Of a stretch of 64,000 nt of DNA, positions 15,301-27,660 are shown one piece after another. Position 1 is the stretch's first letter, and every line of letters begins with the position of its first letter. The stretch lies in the NCBI GenBank assembly GCA_013365365.1, contig JABVXU010000189.1, forward strand, positions 1-64,000. Reading direction: 5' to 3'. Source of the DNA: Cruorifilaria tuberocauda (Eukaryota; Nematoda; Chromadorea; Rhabditida; Onchocercidae). The notes below the pieces were generated by a model. It did no database searches, was not told the DNA's origin, and saw nothing but the letters and a program-made list of their open reading frames with translations. Position numbers and translations under genes: made by a program.

Positions 15301-18272
15301 GGGGGAAATTAATTATTTGAACGATAGGAATATTCTGTTGAAAACTCTCATATTGTTTTTTAATTCCAGAATTTAATTTTATTTTGCAACAGTTATTCAC
15401 AGCATGTTCGTTTATAAATTCATATGTATCTTGTCCCCCTTACGCTGATAGGCTATCATCCGATTCTCCCCAACTGGCGTCAGCGATATATCCTTCCGTA
15501 AGCAATATGACTCTCAGTATTTCAATAATTTGTGCACGAAATTGAAAAAAAAAAACCGCTTTGTATAGAAATGAAAATGAAATTAACAACAAATAACAGA
15601 AACGAGGATTTTTGATTACAAACTGAAGAAATAGCAAAACACTTAGTAAGTAAAGCTGGAATTGATAAATATGAAAACTTCATACTGAATGAATTATATG
15701 GGTATCAAAGCATTCTCGGAATGTTTTTCAAGAAAGTATAATCTTTTTTATAACTTGGCGAAAAAAAAACAGTTTGTAGTTTTATGTTTTAATGTACTTG
15801 ACAATTGCAGTGTTTCATATAGAATTACTACTCCGTTTTCTGTAATTCCTTTCATTAACGCTTCAAATTTTAGTAATAATTTTTTTTAACACAAAGAACT
15901 GATTTACTTACGATAAATTTAACCAGACATAAAAAAGCACTCTGAGAAATTTTCGATGAAACTAATGGCTAAAAAAGAGAGAATTTAAAACCAGGAATTA
16001 CTTACATTATAAAGATGGCATGAGAAGAAAATGAGGTGAAACATTCCAAAAATTTCCTCCGGTACTAATAAGTAGTGTAGAAGCGCATCTGCGCAAATTT
16101 ATGCATCAGTTTATCCTCTGTGTTTGCTGGCTAATCGACAATGACGAAAATGATAAGTTGAAGGTAAAGGAGTTTAAGGACAAAGAAAAGATTAGAGACA
16201 ATTTCTCTAGTAGAAGAATGGTAAAGAATATAAAGGAAAATATAATTTTAACTAACAATTCGACTGTTTTTGTGAATTGGAAAAGTAAACAAAACATTGT
16301 CGAAATAAATTTGAAAGAATTTAGCTTCAAATAAATATGCTAGCTAAAGGCAAAATTTATCAATTTTTCTCAGTAAATTAGTCCGTAATTTTCTTTTTAT
16401 TCACTTTTCATCCTTTATGTTTTGACTACTGTCGTTTGATTCGATATGTCTCAAAACGGATAAGCAAGTTATTAAAGATTTTACAGGATTAATGAACAAA
16501 AGTAATTGAAGTTTAAAACCAAAAATAAAGTTCTCTAAATCATATATTAAAAAAAGTCAGGATTTTAACATCGAATCCTAATTTATAAAAGTAGAATACT
16601 TTTAAGGTTATAATAACTTAAGCAGTAATAAATTGAAAAGAAACTCATTTCAACTGGTAGTAACAGCTGATGTGAAAAGAACCAAAAATAAAGTTCTGAG
16701 AAAGCATCGATTCCTTGGATGTCAAAGGTTGCAATGTAATGCGATAATGAAGCAAATATACAATTTTTAAGGAACCAGGCAAAGCGTTTTTAAATATTTA
16801 AAAATATTTCAATAAATTGATAACAAACTTTCTGAATGATGTCTTTTTTTTCAATACCATTGATTACTTCATCCCTTGCTTGTCAGCTGTGCTAGATCGT
16901 TAAGTGCTCAAATATAGCGAGATAAAATTATATTAGAATAGATAAGTAATGAAAAATTAGCAAAATTGGCTTAAAGTATTTATAAGAATAAAATAAATAA
17001 TTTGGTAAGAATGAATGAATTACTTCATGGATTCAATGAAACACTTGAATGACTAACAAATGATTACATCTGCAAGTTTTCGATGGATCGCATTCAGCAC
17101 TGCTACTGATGAATTTATATATATTATTAATTATTAAGAGCTGAATAACAAGCATCCTTGAAATATTTGAAAATTAACAAAGCTAAACTTGCACTCTAAA
17201 TTTGGTTTTTTTTTTTTTGTTAAAGATAAATTTTGTCGGTAATGAATGAATCTAACTTCTAAGTTCAAATAAAAAATTAATCAGAAAAACTAGTTACAAA
17301 AAATTTCGAACCATTCTATTTCTAAACAATATAAGAAGGTTTTATAACTTTTGAAAAGACTAACAGGCGATGTAAATTGATGTTGTTGATGAAGATTTCG
17401 TCTGGTAATGTCCGCAGACGATTTCTGTTTAATCGGCTGTAAAATTGCTGCCCATAAAACTCGAAACTGGTTTCATTAAAAATATATTAAATCACGACTT
17501 AAATACTCAATTCTGAACTGGCAGCAATTATTTACTTCGATTAACTTAAGACTCGTTATAGCACTGAATTTGCAAATGTCAGTATTGATGATCACTGAAT
17601 AAATGATCTAATGGAACAAAAACTCACAGTCTCTCCAGTGATATTAAATTAGCGAAGGCGTCATTTTCGATCATATGAATTTGATTATCCATCAATTGTC
17701 TGCAAAACTCAATGTTTACTAAACATGCATCCCAGTTTACATGACAATGTCTTTAACATTCATTGCAAAGGAAGACCTCTCTTGCTGTACAGTTTGAAAC
17801 TAATAATTAAGAACTAATGTTCTAATTTGAAATTTGACACATTAAAACTTTGTGTTAATGAAAAAAAATAAGAAATTAAGGAAATATGAAGACGCTTATC
17901 ATACGGAAGGCTGGAAGGTATATTAAAATAACCAACAAGATTTTGAGATGACGTAGAGTTTTAAGGTCATTCTTTCGTATCTCTGATATTTTGTTCTCTT
18001 GAAGGTCTCTGCAAATATTTTTTGACCGTGAAATAAATTTTTACATCAAGGTATCCTATTACCTTCGTGTATCAAGCTACAAAAGAAAACAAAAAACAAG
18101 AAACATACAGTCGTACGGTATCGGGTGGTATTTTGGATGGTATCCTGAGAAGACCTTGTCCGGTACAAATGACTGTATCCTGGGAACATGAGCATAAATG
18201 TGGACACGAATTAGAGGCAGTCTTGATTGTAAGGGTCAGGTGCAAGATTGCTACACTATGAAGCAGCAGCAT
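3344..18272 (-). CDS. slt-1: Slit, secreted axon-guidance ligand (complete, about 31 exons)
   Basis: Slit is a secreted ligand for Robo receptors in axon and cell guidance. The ATG at 18272 opens a signal peptide ([12 protein letters not shown]...), followed by the LRR N-cap (CPHLCSCSQ). Many 72-nt exons each carry one leucine-rich repeat (17937-18008, 17628-17699, 17365-17436, 11460-11531, 9629-9700, 8474-8545). Four LRR blocks have cysteine N-caps (exons near 11751-11907, 10081-10177, 7790-7990) and C-caps (CDCRLRW near 12600; CDCNL, 10564; CDCRIAW near 7200). EGF repeats follow from 6995 down to 5220 (exons 6794-6995, 6547-6669, 6273-6404, 5812-5905), then laminin G (5396-4602), one more EGF (3697-3904) and a C-terminal cystine knot (3344-3594; C..GWCGSES.QCC and KCQC). 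This is the full order known for Slit. A putative acceptor at about 18312 is followed by a 5-codon upstream ORF before the chosen start. Exon phases agree at the junctions checked. Confidence 0.93.
13839..17364 (-). other. Largest slit intron (about 3.5 kb)
   Basis: This intron separates the fourth exon (LRR ending at 17365) from the next LRR exon (13740-13838, [14 protein letters not shown]). I looked for further LRR exons or a nested gene and found none that I could support. The open frames at 16101-16334 (both strands) are lysine- or phenylalanine-rich and have no splice context. The sequence is AT-rich with homopolymer runs. Confidence 0.55.
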
Positions 18273-19900
18273 CCTCGGGTCGCTCAATCGACGCAACCCA
18301 TTCTTTAGTTTTCTGCAACGACAACTGAAATGAGGGCCCCGCCTCTCCTACGTTCTTCTCGACCTTTTCAACGACGATCGTCCACACCTACCCGTTCACT
18401 CTCCAACTACGCACTGAGCAATCATTATGTGTCACTTATCACTTGTCACTAACATTTTTCGGAATTTCTGGGATAGTCCTTATAACCTTTCATCATTTGT
18501 TCTCAATCTACAAGTGCTTAAAATGTGAAGCCAAGATGGAATAATAATATCCATGTATACAACAGTGATTATGATGAGGAATTTTTTTCTGCAATGATCA
18601 AAATTTCTTTCCTTTCATTAGCTCAATAAATCAAATATTCGTTGTCTGAAAACTCTTCAAACGAGAAGCAGTATGTTTTCCGTGTTTTAACTTTTTCATC
18701 ACTGCTCACTTTAGATTCCAACGATCCTTCTAGATTGACGAAAAGATGATAAGAGAAGGAATTCTATTCTTTATCTTCCATTAACTTTTACTAAAGCAGA
18801 TATACCTTTTGCAAACTTTTCAGTTAGCTGGTGGTGATAGTAGCAGCAAATCGGAACGATTATTTGCAAACAGAAAAACGCCGTATAGATTTCAAAACAT
18901 TCGTAGTTGCCAAAAGAAATTCGGAACCGAGCAAGAAAAAAAATAGTTCCAGCATATTTATAACTTTTTGGAATACACCTTTCCAAGGATTCCTAAGCAT
19001 CTCTTTGCTTGTTTCAGGAAATGATTGAATTGGAATACCAAAATTGTTTTATTGAAAGAAATAGTTAAAATGCTTTGAATTTTATTATGTCTGAATCTGA
19101 AAATCCTCTCCGTATGGCATATTCTTATAAATTTTTGCGAAATGCGTCTTTCGTTTGAGAATTTAGTATATAGCAGAATTTCGGAAGTAATATTTCGATT
19201 CAAAATTTCAGGAGATAATGAGGTTGATGAACTTTTGGATATTGCCAACAGCAATTACTGCTCCTCTCTTTGCAACAGCTCAATTAATAATCACATCTGC
19301 TCATTGTGTACCGTATATTAAACACGACATGTTGATTCACGACCAATTTCATTCTCGTAAAAGTAGTAAATAGATAAATAAATTAGTAAGAAGATAAATG
19401 AATGTAAACATATATATTCCATTTTCACAGCAATAAATTAGGAAAACTTATTTCAAACAAATAGTGCTCAGTCCTGAACAATTTTCCGCAGTTCTTTTGG
19501 TACCAAAATGTTGATGATGTAAATTTAGCAAAACTAATTTTGCTTTCTCAGAAGTTTGCTTGAAATAAAATTTCGATCGTCTGTTTTTCAAGAATTAAAT
19601 ATTTCTGAAAATACTTCAGATTGAATGTGTAACGGCTGCAGCGAAAAATCTGTCTTTCACGAAGTTTTCCTTGAAGAAGTTGAAAATTTCAGCTCTGTAA
19701 CTTATTGATTATAACAAGAGACAGATTATGGCTTCTCTCTCCTTGACTTCTTGCTTTAACGTCCCCTAAAAGGCCAGGGATAATGTTGGGTACAAGCATT
19801 CAGCGATGAAGATTGAAGAAAGAAGCGTTACTCTCTAGTCCGATAACAGCTACGATAAAACTCTAACGAAGAAGTCGTTAGTGTCTGCATTTAGATAGTC
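18273..19900. promoter_or_regulatory. Divergent intergenic region between slit and the Cys-loop channel
   Basis: About 1.6 kb separates the slit start (minus) from the channel start (plus), so both promoters should lie here. The slit-proximal part (18310-18420) is clearly GC-richer than its surroundings and contains a GGGCCCCGCC stretch. The sequence immediately before the channel ATG (19883-19894) ends in CATTTAG and resembles a splice acceptor. The open frames at 18771-19254 show no recognisable protein. Confidence 0.4.
19883..19894 (+). promoter_or_regulatory. Candidate trans-splice acceptor of the channel gene
   Basis: TGTCTGCATTTAG lies 6 bases before the ATG at 19901. It fits either a spliced-leader acceptor or the end of a 5' UTR intron. 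It favours 19901 over the internal ATG at 19946 as the start. Confidence 0.4.
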
Positions 19901-22900
19901 ATGTTCCAAAGGGCGATCTTAGACTGGTCCGCTCACGCTTGCTCTATGCAAAAAGTATTAATACTGCAATTATGTGCAGCTGCAGTAGTAACCTTTCGCC
20001 CTGAACATTGCTCCAATGATACCGATGTCATGGATCACCTTTTAACTGAGGCTGCAGTCCGTCACAATCGTCTTAAATTGCCATCTAGACCAGTTATTGT
20101 ACGAATCGAAATGTGGATTCAAGAAGTAACTTATGTTTCTGAGCTAACTCAGGATTTTGAAATTGGTAAAAAATTATTGAAATGTTCAGAATAATCCATT
20201 AACTAAAATCACACTGCATTTGTGGTTGCTTACCCAATTATAATTTTTAGTGGATTACCTGAAGATAAATTTAACAATAAGCTTTAGGATAAATCTTTGA
20301 TCTTCCTTCTCGTAACACGATTTCAGTTGGTGTTTTTTAAATTGTCTGATTTAAGTTTCGCGTTCAAAAGTAATGGGTAGTTCCATCTTTATGATTATTG
20401 CGCTATGAATATTTTTTATGAATCCAGACATTATTGTAAAGCTATTCAAATTGCCAAACATTTCCAAGATTTGCAGTTTCAAGGTTTAGTTTGTTTTTTA
20501 TTAATTTTCAAATTTGCTTAACCCTTTTTTTCGAACTTTTCTTTCGTCAGCATGAAATTTCTGCTAAAATATAGCTAATTATTGAATGTAAGAGGAATAT
20601 TGTTAAAATAAGTGCAGAAATATACTTGCTGTTAATCATACCAAAGAGAAGAACAACTATTATTCTACTTTAAATTCAATTGTCCATATTTCACAATGGC
20701 ATCGATGTATTTGTTTTCAGAGGCACGAATTGCTTACACTTAAGATAAAGCACAATGAACTTTGTTAGTACATCCCAGTACTATTAATTGAAGAAATAGA
20801 ATTGCTTGAATGTGGAATATTAGGGAGAATGTCATGCTATGATGACAGCAATTCCATTTTTACAGGCAATTGTTGCTCTGCAGGGTATTGCAAGTTAATG
20901 GGCATGTGATTCCATTTGAGTTTGCACAAAGCCAATGTAGTAAAATTTTCAGAAAAGATACGCAAACCAATTTAAATTTTCTCCAGTTTTAATTAAAAAA
21001 AATTGCTCTCAATTCACTTCTTTCTTTTTTGCTGCCACCAAAATTACATTATATTAATGAATCCAATGACCACATTTCTGAAACGACTCATTTTAAATTC
21101 ATTCATATTCTATCTCAAATATATTAAAGCAAGTTTAAATAAAATCTTAGTATCTACATTGCAGATTTGTATGTGAATGAGTTTTGGGAAGATCCTGTAC
21201 TTAACTATGAAGTGCTCCTCCCATGCAATGGCAATTTAAGCTTTGATCACAGCATTCAGGAAAGTATTTGGATTCCCAACACTTGTTTTATCAACTCGAA
21301 AAAAGCACTTATCCATAGTTCGCCATTCCGGAATGTATTTCTTATGGTCTTTCCAAACGGTATGTGAAAGTTGTTTCTAAGTTTCTCCTTTAAAAAATCA
21401 AACAACGGCAAAAATAAAGGTTTAGTTTTTTTTTTAAACAAAAAGAAAGATTTGAACACTACTATAAGTGACTTTTTTCTCCTTCTTTTTCATAAAATTA
21501 TGTCAGGTTCGATATGGTCATGTTGGCGTATCAAGAGCACCGGTCCATGCCATATGGATTTGAGTAACTTTCCGATGGACTCTATATCATGTATGCTAAC
21601 GTTTGAATCCTACAATTACAACATTCAAGAAGTACGAATGAAGTGGAACGAACCTCATGATGTATTAATGTTTAAGGATATTGAATTACCAGATTTCACT
21701 TTGGTCAACTACACAACCTCTATCGTTGAAGCTGTAATTTCATTTTATTTTTTTTAATTTTGTAAATTCAAAATCTTTCGTATGAGTTTCAAATTTAAAT
21801 TTATGACAAAGTTTAAATTAACATTTTTAGGAGTATGCAGCAGGCTTATGGGACGAACTTACCGTTTCGTTTACGTTTAAGAGGAGATATGGATGGTACA
21901 TTTTACAAGGTAAGATTAGTCTATACTTGTTATGCATTTTTTGTTTTAGTTTTGAGTAGAGCTTGTGTTAGCATAGTCGAATTGTTCTTTGAAGATCAAG
22001 TTTGTTTTAGAGAAGTATTGTTATCGGTGATCTATTGACACTAGAACAGTTGGCAAGGCCTTTATTTAATGAATACAATATAAAAAAGTAGAAATAATGT
22101 TGAGTGATGAAATCTAAATAGTCAAATGAGACTGATCGCTGAGAGTCACAGTTATTTGTGTGCGCATGATTGTTGATGATCTATTTATTTAAAGACGTTT
22201 AGTTGGGGCGCTGCTCGATGACCCCTTTGAAAAGCTTTAGCATCGAGCAAAGTCACGACCTTTTTGATAAAAAAGATTACAAGACAACTCGAAATTGGAA
22301 ACTTCCAAACTATATATAAATAGTGGCAATTCGAGTCGAAAGGCAAACCATGAATTGTTTAAGTGACACGGTTTAAATAAATCTTTTTGCCATATAATTT
22401 TGCACGGAGTATTTTTATGTAACCTTGGATTTCCGGCAACACTCTTCAATTTCATAAAAAAGATGGTTATTCAGACGCATGGTGATTTGATATCGTTTAG
22501 GATATATACCAACGTATTTAACAATATTTATCTCATGGATACCATTTTACATGAGTCCACGAGCAATGCCAGCTCGAACTATGATTGGTGTCAATTCTCT
22601 CCTTGCAATGACATTCCAATTTGGAAACATTATACGAAATTTACCACGAGTATCATATATTAAGGTGAATTTCCTAAATATTTTCATGCTTTAAATTTTA
22701 ATATAACAAGGTTTTTCTAGAACAGTTTTGGTTTTTTTGGCTTGGATTTCTGAAAATTGAAACGGATGCTGGGTTTTATTTTAAAAAAAAAGAAACTGCA
22801 AGCTTGAAACTTTTAAAATTCTTTCAAGTATCTTTCTAGCACATGGATTGAATAATGGCTTTTATTACAGGCAATTGACATATGGGTTCTAAGGTAAGCC

Positions 22901-24761
22901 TTTAAATTATATATACCTGTAAGTTATTTCAAAATGTTTCTAAAAATTAAGTTTCCACAATGTTGATATCCTATTTTATCAACGGTGAACTAGAAGTAGC
23001 TTAATTTTTTTGAGATTTGTGTATCGGCTGATTCGGTGACCCTGTTTCCCAACTTACGACAATAATTAGATGTATCATTTTTTTCAAATAATGTTATCAT
23101 ATTATAACCGGAAATGATCGTACTCCTCCCTTAAAGCAATGAATCCACACTCATCATCCTGGATTGTCTGAATAAATAGCTGTGTATTTTTGGACATCCA
23201 ACTAACGTTAATTCACTTTATTTGTCTCATTACTCACTCACATAAACACCTTCTATTGAAATATCATCAGAATGTCTAACAGCAGGAAAAAACACTTCAA
23301 CATCAACACAGATCAAGTAAACTCCTTACTCTCTGATTTTTTTCTAACGACAAGAAATGATACTCTATATAGACAACTCTATATAGAGCTTCATCGATAA
23401 TACTCAGTGGCTAAACTATTGAAATTTTTCTATAGATATAATAATATAATTTATAATTTATAAAAAGGTATGATTTATAATTTGTAAAAAAGTATAAATA
23501 CAATTTATAAAAAGGTTTAAAAACTTACAATGCTCGATTTTCATTCGTTTCAACATCATATCTTTAAATGCCATTCAAATCTTTTCACAAAATCGGAAAA
23601 TACGTAACGAATTTCTCTGATATCTTTTTTTGTCTTTTATATCAAAAATTCGCGTAAAGTAATTAATGAATATGCATGACATTCGTTTTGGTAATAAATA
23701 TAGAAAACAAAGAATAGAATATTATTTAAAATATGAGGTTATTAATAAAGATTTCCGAAAGCATAAATTGATAACTCAGTCAAAGCAAATTAAACTATTG
23801 AAAACTTTCCCCAAAATGTGACAGCTATCTGTGGTGAATTGCCATAATCTGGCATGTTCTATCAAAATTGCTTTTCAAATTTCCATCAATTTTCCTTTTT
23901 TTGTAGAAAAGAAAGTAAATTATTTTGAAAAGAAGGAATACAAAGTCTTTTTACAGTGGAATGACTTTCATATTCGCTTCGTTGATCGAACTTGCAATGG
24001 TTGGTTTTATGAATAGACATGAAATTCGGGCAGATATCAAACCGAATAATAGGCAGGAAAAGGTTACTTTTTTTCCTTTTATTTTAGCATATTCCAGAGC
24101 GATAAATTGAAGAGCAAATGCTTGAGACATTTTCATTATGCTAAAAAAACCGTCTGCGGCATACCTCCGATGATCAGAATGCATGTGATTTTAATTTTTC
24201 AAGTGAGCATAAACTGCACATATAACACATTATTATACGAATAGCACGATTAATCAAGATTGTATCTTCCTGTATCCAAATAGTTTAAAGAAGATTTAAA
24301 TCAGTGCCCTACCATTGATGTCTTTCGGATCATTATTTTCAGAGAAAAACGTTCATTCTGGATAGTGAAAAACTAGACTTATATTCAAGAACAAGTTTTC
24401 CTTGTAAGTAGATTATGTTATAGAATCGTACATGTTAATTTTATCATAATCCTGGATTGCTACGCCTTTTTGTTGGCTAATTTAAAAATGACTTATTCAA
24501 ATGACTTATTCAAATCAACAATTTTTTCGAGAGAAACCTTCTCATTCTCGGTTTTAAATCGATTTTGTTCTTATATCAGATATCAGATACCAAAAGACCA
24601 AGAGATATAGTCCTTACATCAAACTACTTAATCTTAACAGTACTAATACATAGAAATTAATCCAATGATTCACGATGTAATTTATGAAATTTTCAGTGGT
24701 ATATGCAACATTCAACATAATATATTGGGGTTATTATATGAATGGTCTAATTCTACGCTAA
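19901..24761 (+). CDS. Cys-loop ligand-gated anion channel subunit (LGC family)
   Basis: This is a subunit of a pentameric neurotransmitter-gated chloride channel in the plasma membrane. Nine exons keep phase throughout: 19901-20165, 21165-21359, 21507-21733, 21831-21909, 22501-22664, 22871-22893, 23957-24062, 24343-24403 and 24697-24761 (394 aa from the first ATG, 379 aa from Met16 at 19946, which also gives a signal peptide). Seen in order: [10 protein letters not shown]; the Cys-loop [15 protein letters not shown] (13 residues between cysteines); the pre-M1 motif [24 protein letters not shown] before M2, where PAR marks an anion pore; M2 [29 protein letters not shown]3; and a short M4 ending GLILR. 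The M2 to post-M2 sequence resembles, from memory, the nematode acetylcholine-gated chloride (ACC/LGC-46-like) group, but the ligand cannot be told from sequence alone. The M3-M4 loop is only about 40 residues, short for the family, and the donor after 24062 (GTTAC) is weak, so an exon could be missing. A CATTTAG acceptor at 19894 supports the first ATG. Confidence 0.88.
23363..23388. repeat. Small inverted repeat in a channel-gene intron
   Basis: CTCTATATAG and its reverse complement CTATATAGAG form 10-base arms around a 6-base centre. It lies in the intron between the exons at 22871 and 23957. No function is suggested. Confidence 0.5.
24488..24514. repeat. Short direct repeat
   Basis: Two head-to-tail copies of a 13-base unit (AATGACTTATTCA) lie in the last intron of the channel gene. 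Confidence 0.6.
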
Positions 24762-26700
24762 ATATGCGTGTTTTCCAACAAAATCCCTTCTGCAAGTTTC
24801 AAGGACAATTTTTTCCTTCCTACTGTGCCTCTATGCTCCCACTTTTTGATTAAATGTTTGAGCTTCAATTATTACCTGGTTCCCTTATTTTATTGTACAC
24901 AGCAGTTATATTTGAATCAATCATATCGATGGCATGACAACAACCGTGACAACGAAACTTCGTCTTCCTCAACCAGTATCCCTAAGAACACTAATTTCCG
25001 ACAGTAGAATCGTGTTACTCATATCTTTTGTTAAAGACAAGCACAGAAATATAATGCCATTGCTCTTGGATATCACACTATGATAATGAGCACAGATTTT
25101 TAAGGAAATTTTAAACAAAAAAGGAATTCATCTTAAGCTAAACAAAGCGTAAAATTCTGTTACATTTAGATACAAAATAACGTAAATCCTCAATGTTTCG
25201 ATGCAGAAACAATTAGAAATTGCTTAACAAGCCGTCCATTGCTTTTGTAAGGCACTTATTTTTTTTTAATGAAAATAGATAAACTGCAATCGAAGCCACA
25301 TGCGTCATGATTTTATTGATAGATGAAATCCATTTAACTCTGTAAAGATTAGAAGTTAAAAGTAATGTGTACATCAAATAAAATATAATGTGTTATTTGA
25401 AATATTAACAGAAAAAGTTTTTGTAAAGTGTTGTTGTTATAAAGCAAAACCGAATAGTAATGAAGGTTTTATTTAATTGTCCGATGAAGAGGTATTCTTG
25501 TCAACATTATAATACAATGGAATGTCCCATCACTTGGTTGTTCTTTACTTTTGATGTGAGGGATGGATGATTTTAGACTATTTGTGGAGGTAATAGTTCA
25601 GAAAAATTTATATGGTGAGACAGTTGACTACTGATTGATCCCCGAAGTTCACATATATATCTATTCGTTGGGCGTGAGCATTTCATTAGCAGACAACGTG
25701 CAGCAGTACTCGAACAAACGAATCATGAAGGCATTCGACATATAAACAAAGAATCCTCTAGACATACAATAGATAGGGCCAGTGGTAAATCACTTAGAAA
25801 TGTAAGAGATAAAGCAAATGGTTAAGCAACAATCATCTACCCTGAAAAGTGTTAATTATTTAATGTTAATCATTTATATTAATATATTGAACAAAGCATA
25901 TCCTATTATTTGAATAGATGCTTGATACAAGGATTTCTATAATATAGATTCTAAAATAAATACTTTGATTGTACAATAGTTTATATTATGCAATTATTTC
26001 GGGTTTCAAACAATTATCGTTTTCATGAAAAGGAATAAAAAAACAGGTCAGGATTTTAATCAGTAAAACTTCTCTAACGGTTTGTTATGCAAACAGCAAT
26101 TTAGAAAGAAATTTCGCTAAGCAATGAATGAATGATAATAATTCAAAAATGCTTATTATATTACGCGTCGATTCTTATTTTAAATACATGAACAAGTGTA
26201 AATATATTAAATTCAAAAATCCAAAAATGGCGCGTAACAGGTATGATATTTTGAAGATGTGAATAACATTAAACAATAAACGTGGAAAGAAGTCACTGAT
26301 ACAATGAAAGATAAATTTGCGTAGCAGAGAAAGTGGGCAAGGTGGTTCGGTTGGTGAAGGGTTCCGAATCAGGCGGTACTTGCTCCTTACACCTTTTGTA
26401 ATGTGGAGACGTTTGCCCAGACATTGTTCATAAGGAATGCCTAAGGAAATGTGTCGAATGAGAGAGGATCACATGGAGATAATTAAAGCATCACTTCTTA
26501 AAAAACATCTTAATGGTATTGCCTTTATTAAGGGCCAAATAATCGTTTACCGGTCATTCTCTAGCCAAGACTAAGCCTTAACAAATTAGTTTAATGGGCG
26601 CATTTGAACGAAGCAATGCTCTTTTCAGTTTCCACTCAATTCCTCACTTGTAACGAACGACTGTTATCATCAATGGAATTCAATTGGGAATCTCGCCGTG
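24762..26700. other. Gene-poor stretch with one weak exon candidate
   Basis: This holds the presumed 3' UTR of the channel gene and AT-rich spacer. At 25691-25826 a plus-strand frame of about 45 codons follows a CATTAG acceptor-like site and ends in TAA. Its composition is mixed and hydrophilic (RQRAAVLEQTNHEG...). I do not recognise it and cannot connect it to a start. Nothing else stands out. Confidence 0.4.
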
Positions 26701-26860
26701 TGACGTCATCACTGAATCAGTTTGGCAAATACACAAATGCCTTGTGATCATGCACTCAATACTCCAATTGGTTTCGGATTGCAGTGAGTCGTGAGAACTA
26801 CGTCACTGATGTTTATATTCAGCTCCATCTCCACCCAACAACAACAACAATGCCACTCGT

Positions 26861-26884
26861 CCACACGCACACGCACACGCACAC
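26861..26884. repeat. (CACACG) microsatellite
   Basis: Repeated CACACG units in a row, continuing imperfectly to about 26898. Confidence 0.85.
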
Positions 26885-27290
26885 CTCTCACACGCACAAC
26901 TCCGTCTCGTTTCGTTGACACAGCCAAGCTCCACTGCCTAACATGCAAGTTTCCACACTCGCATATGAATACCAGCTGTGTGTTTTTGTCTGTCTGTCTG
27001 TCTCTCTGCTGAATGTTGCCGCCGGAATGGAGACTCGTTGATGACAGTAGCCGTTGTGCATACGCAGAGCCGAAGGCAGTAAGGGAGAAAGAGTTTGAGT
27101 GGTCGTCTAAGCAAGGAGTGAGGTGGTTGCAAGAAGCGAGCGTCTCTTTTTCCTTTCCGTAACTCAATAGGTGTGTGCAGCAGACGGCAGTGCAGCGGGA
27201 GTTGACGTTGCTACGATCACCCGTCCTGTATCGCGTGGTCCTTCAGTCTCCGAATTCATATTCCTTCGCCTTCCACCCATCCATCCATCT

Positions 27291-27327
27291 GTTCGTTCTT
27301 TCGTTCGTTCGTTCGTTCGTTCGTTCA
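27291..27327. repeat. (TTCG)n microsatellite
   Basis: About nine TTCG units with one interruption (TTCTTTCG). Directly before it is a short CCAT repeat at 27275-27289. Confidence 0.9.
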
Positions 27328-27660
27328 TCTGTTCCACAGGCAGATGCATTCCACCCAATCAGCAAACGTGCATGCTAACGTGCATGCCATGCCTCTCTTA
27401 TCACTTCACTTACCGGTCTTTATTCATCCCACCTTTCCTTCTCTCTCCCTTCTCCGACGCAATTATTTTCGGTTTTCTTCGTTTCATCTATCCACTTATA
27501 CGTAACGTGTTGCATCTCGACACATTCATACATGGTGCAATGCAACTAACCATAAATGCTGCGATCGTCTCTGTCAGTTTCTCTCGGAATGAAGTTTCCA
27601 CTGTATCACATATTTCTACTTTATTCTGTCGCGTTGTCCTGTTACTAACCCATATGTCTT

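Larger units (their letters stand above)
26700..27660. promoter_or_regulatory. GC-richer island with microsatellites, possible promoter or leader region
   Basis: Base composition rises visibly above the surrounding AT-rich DNA. The block carries several simple repeats: CAA near 26837-26850, CACACG near 26861-26884, GTCT near 26989-27008, CCAT near 27275-27289 and TTCG at 27291-27327. Long open frames on both strands (for example 27171-27662) are explained by these repeats and by fewer AT-rich stops. It lies about 3 kb upstream of kin-2 and may be a distal promoter or noncoding first exon for it; that link is inference. Confidence 0.35.

Noticed and set aside
16101..16334. 77-codon frame in the large slit intron, open on both strands
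   Set aside because: Low-complexity Lys/Asn versus Phe/Ser readings typical of AT-rich DNA; no supporting signals.
18958..19254. 98-codon minus-strand frame between slit and the channel
   Set aside because: No recognisable domain or splice partners; composition is like spacer.
26320..26400. Possible tRNA (GGTTCCGAATC-like T-arm)
   Set aside because: No matching acceptor stem, D-arm or anticodon arm could be paired.
26748..27167. 139-codon minus-strand open frame
   Set aside because: Overlaps the CACACG microsatellite, which yields Arg-Val repeats; no recognised domain.
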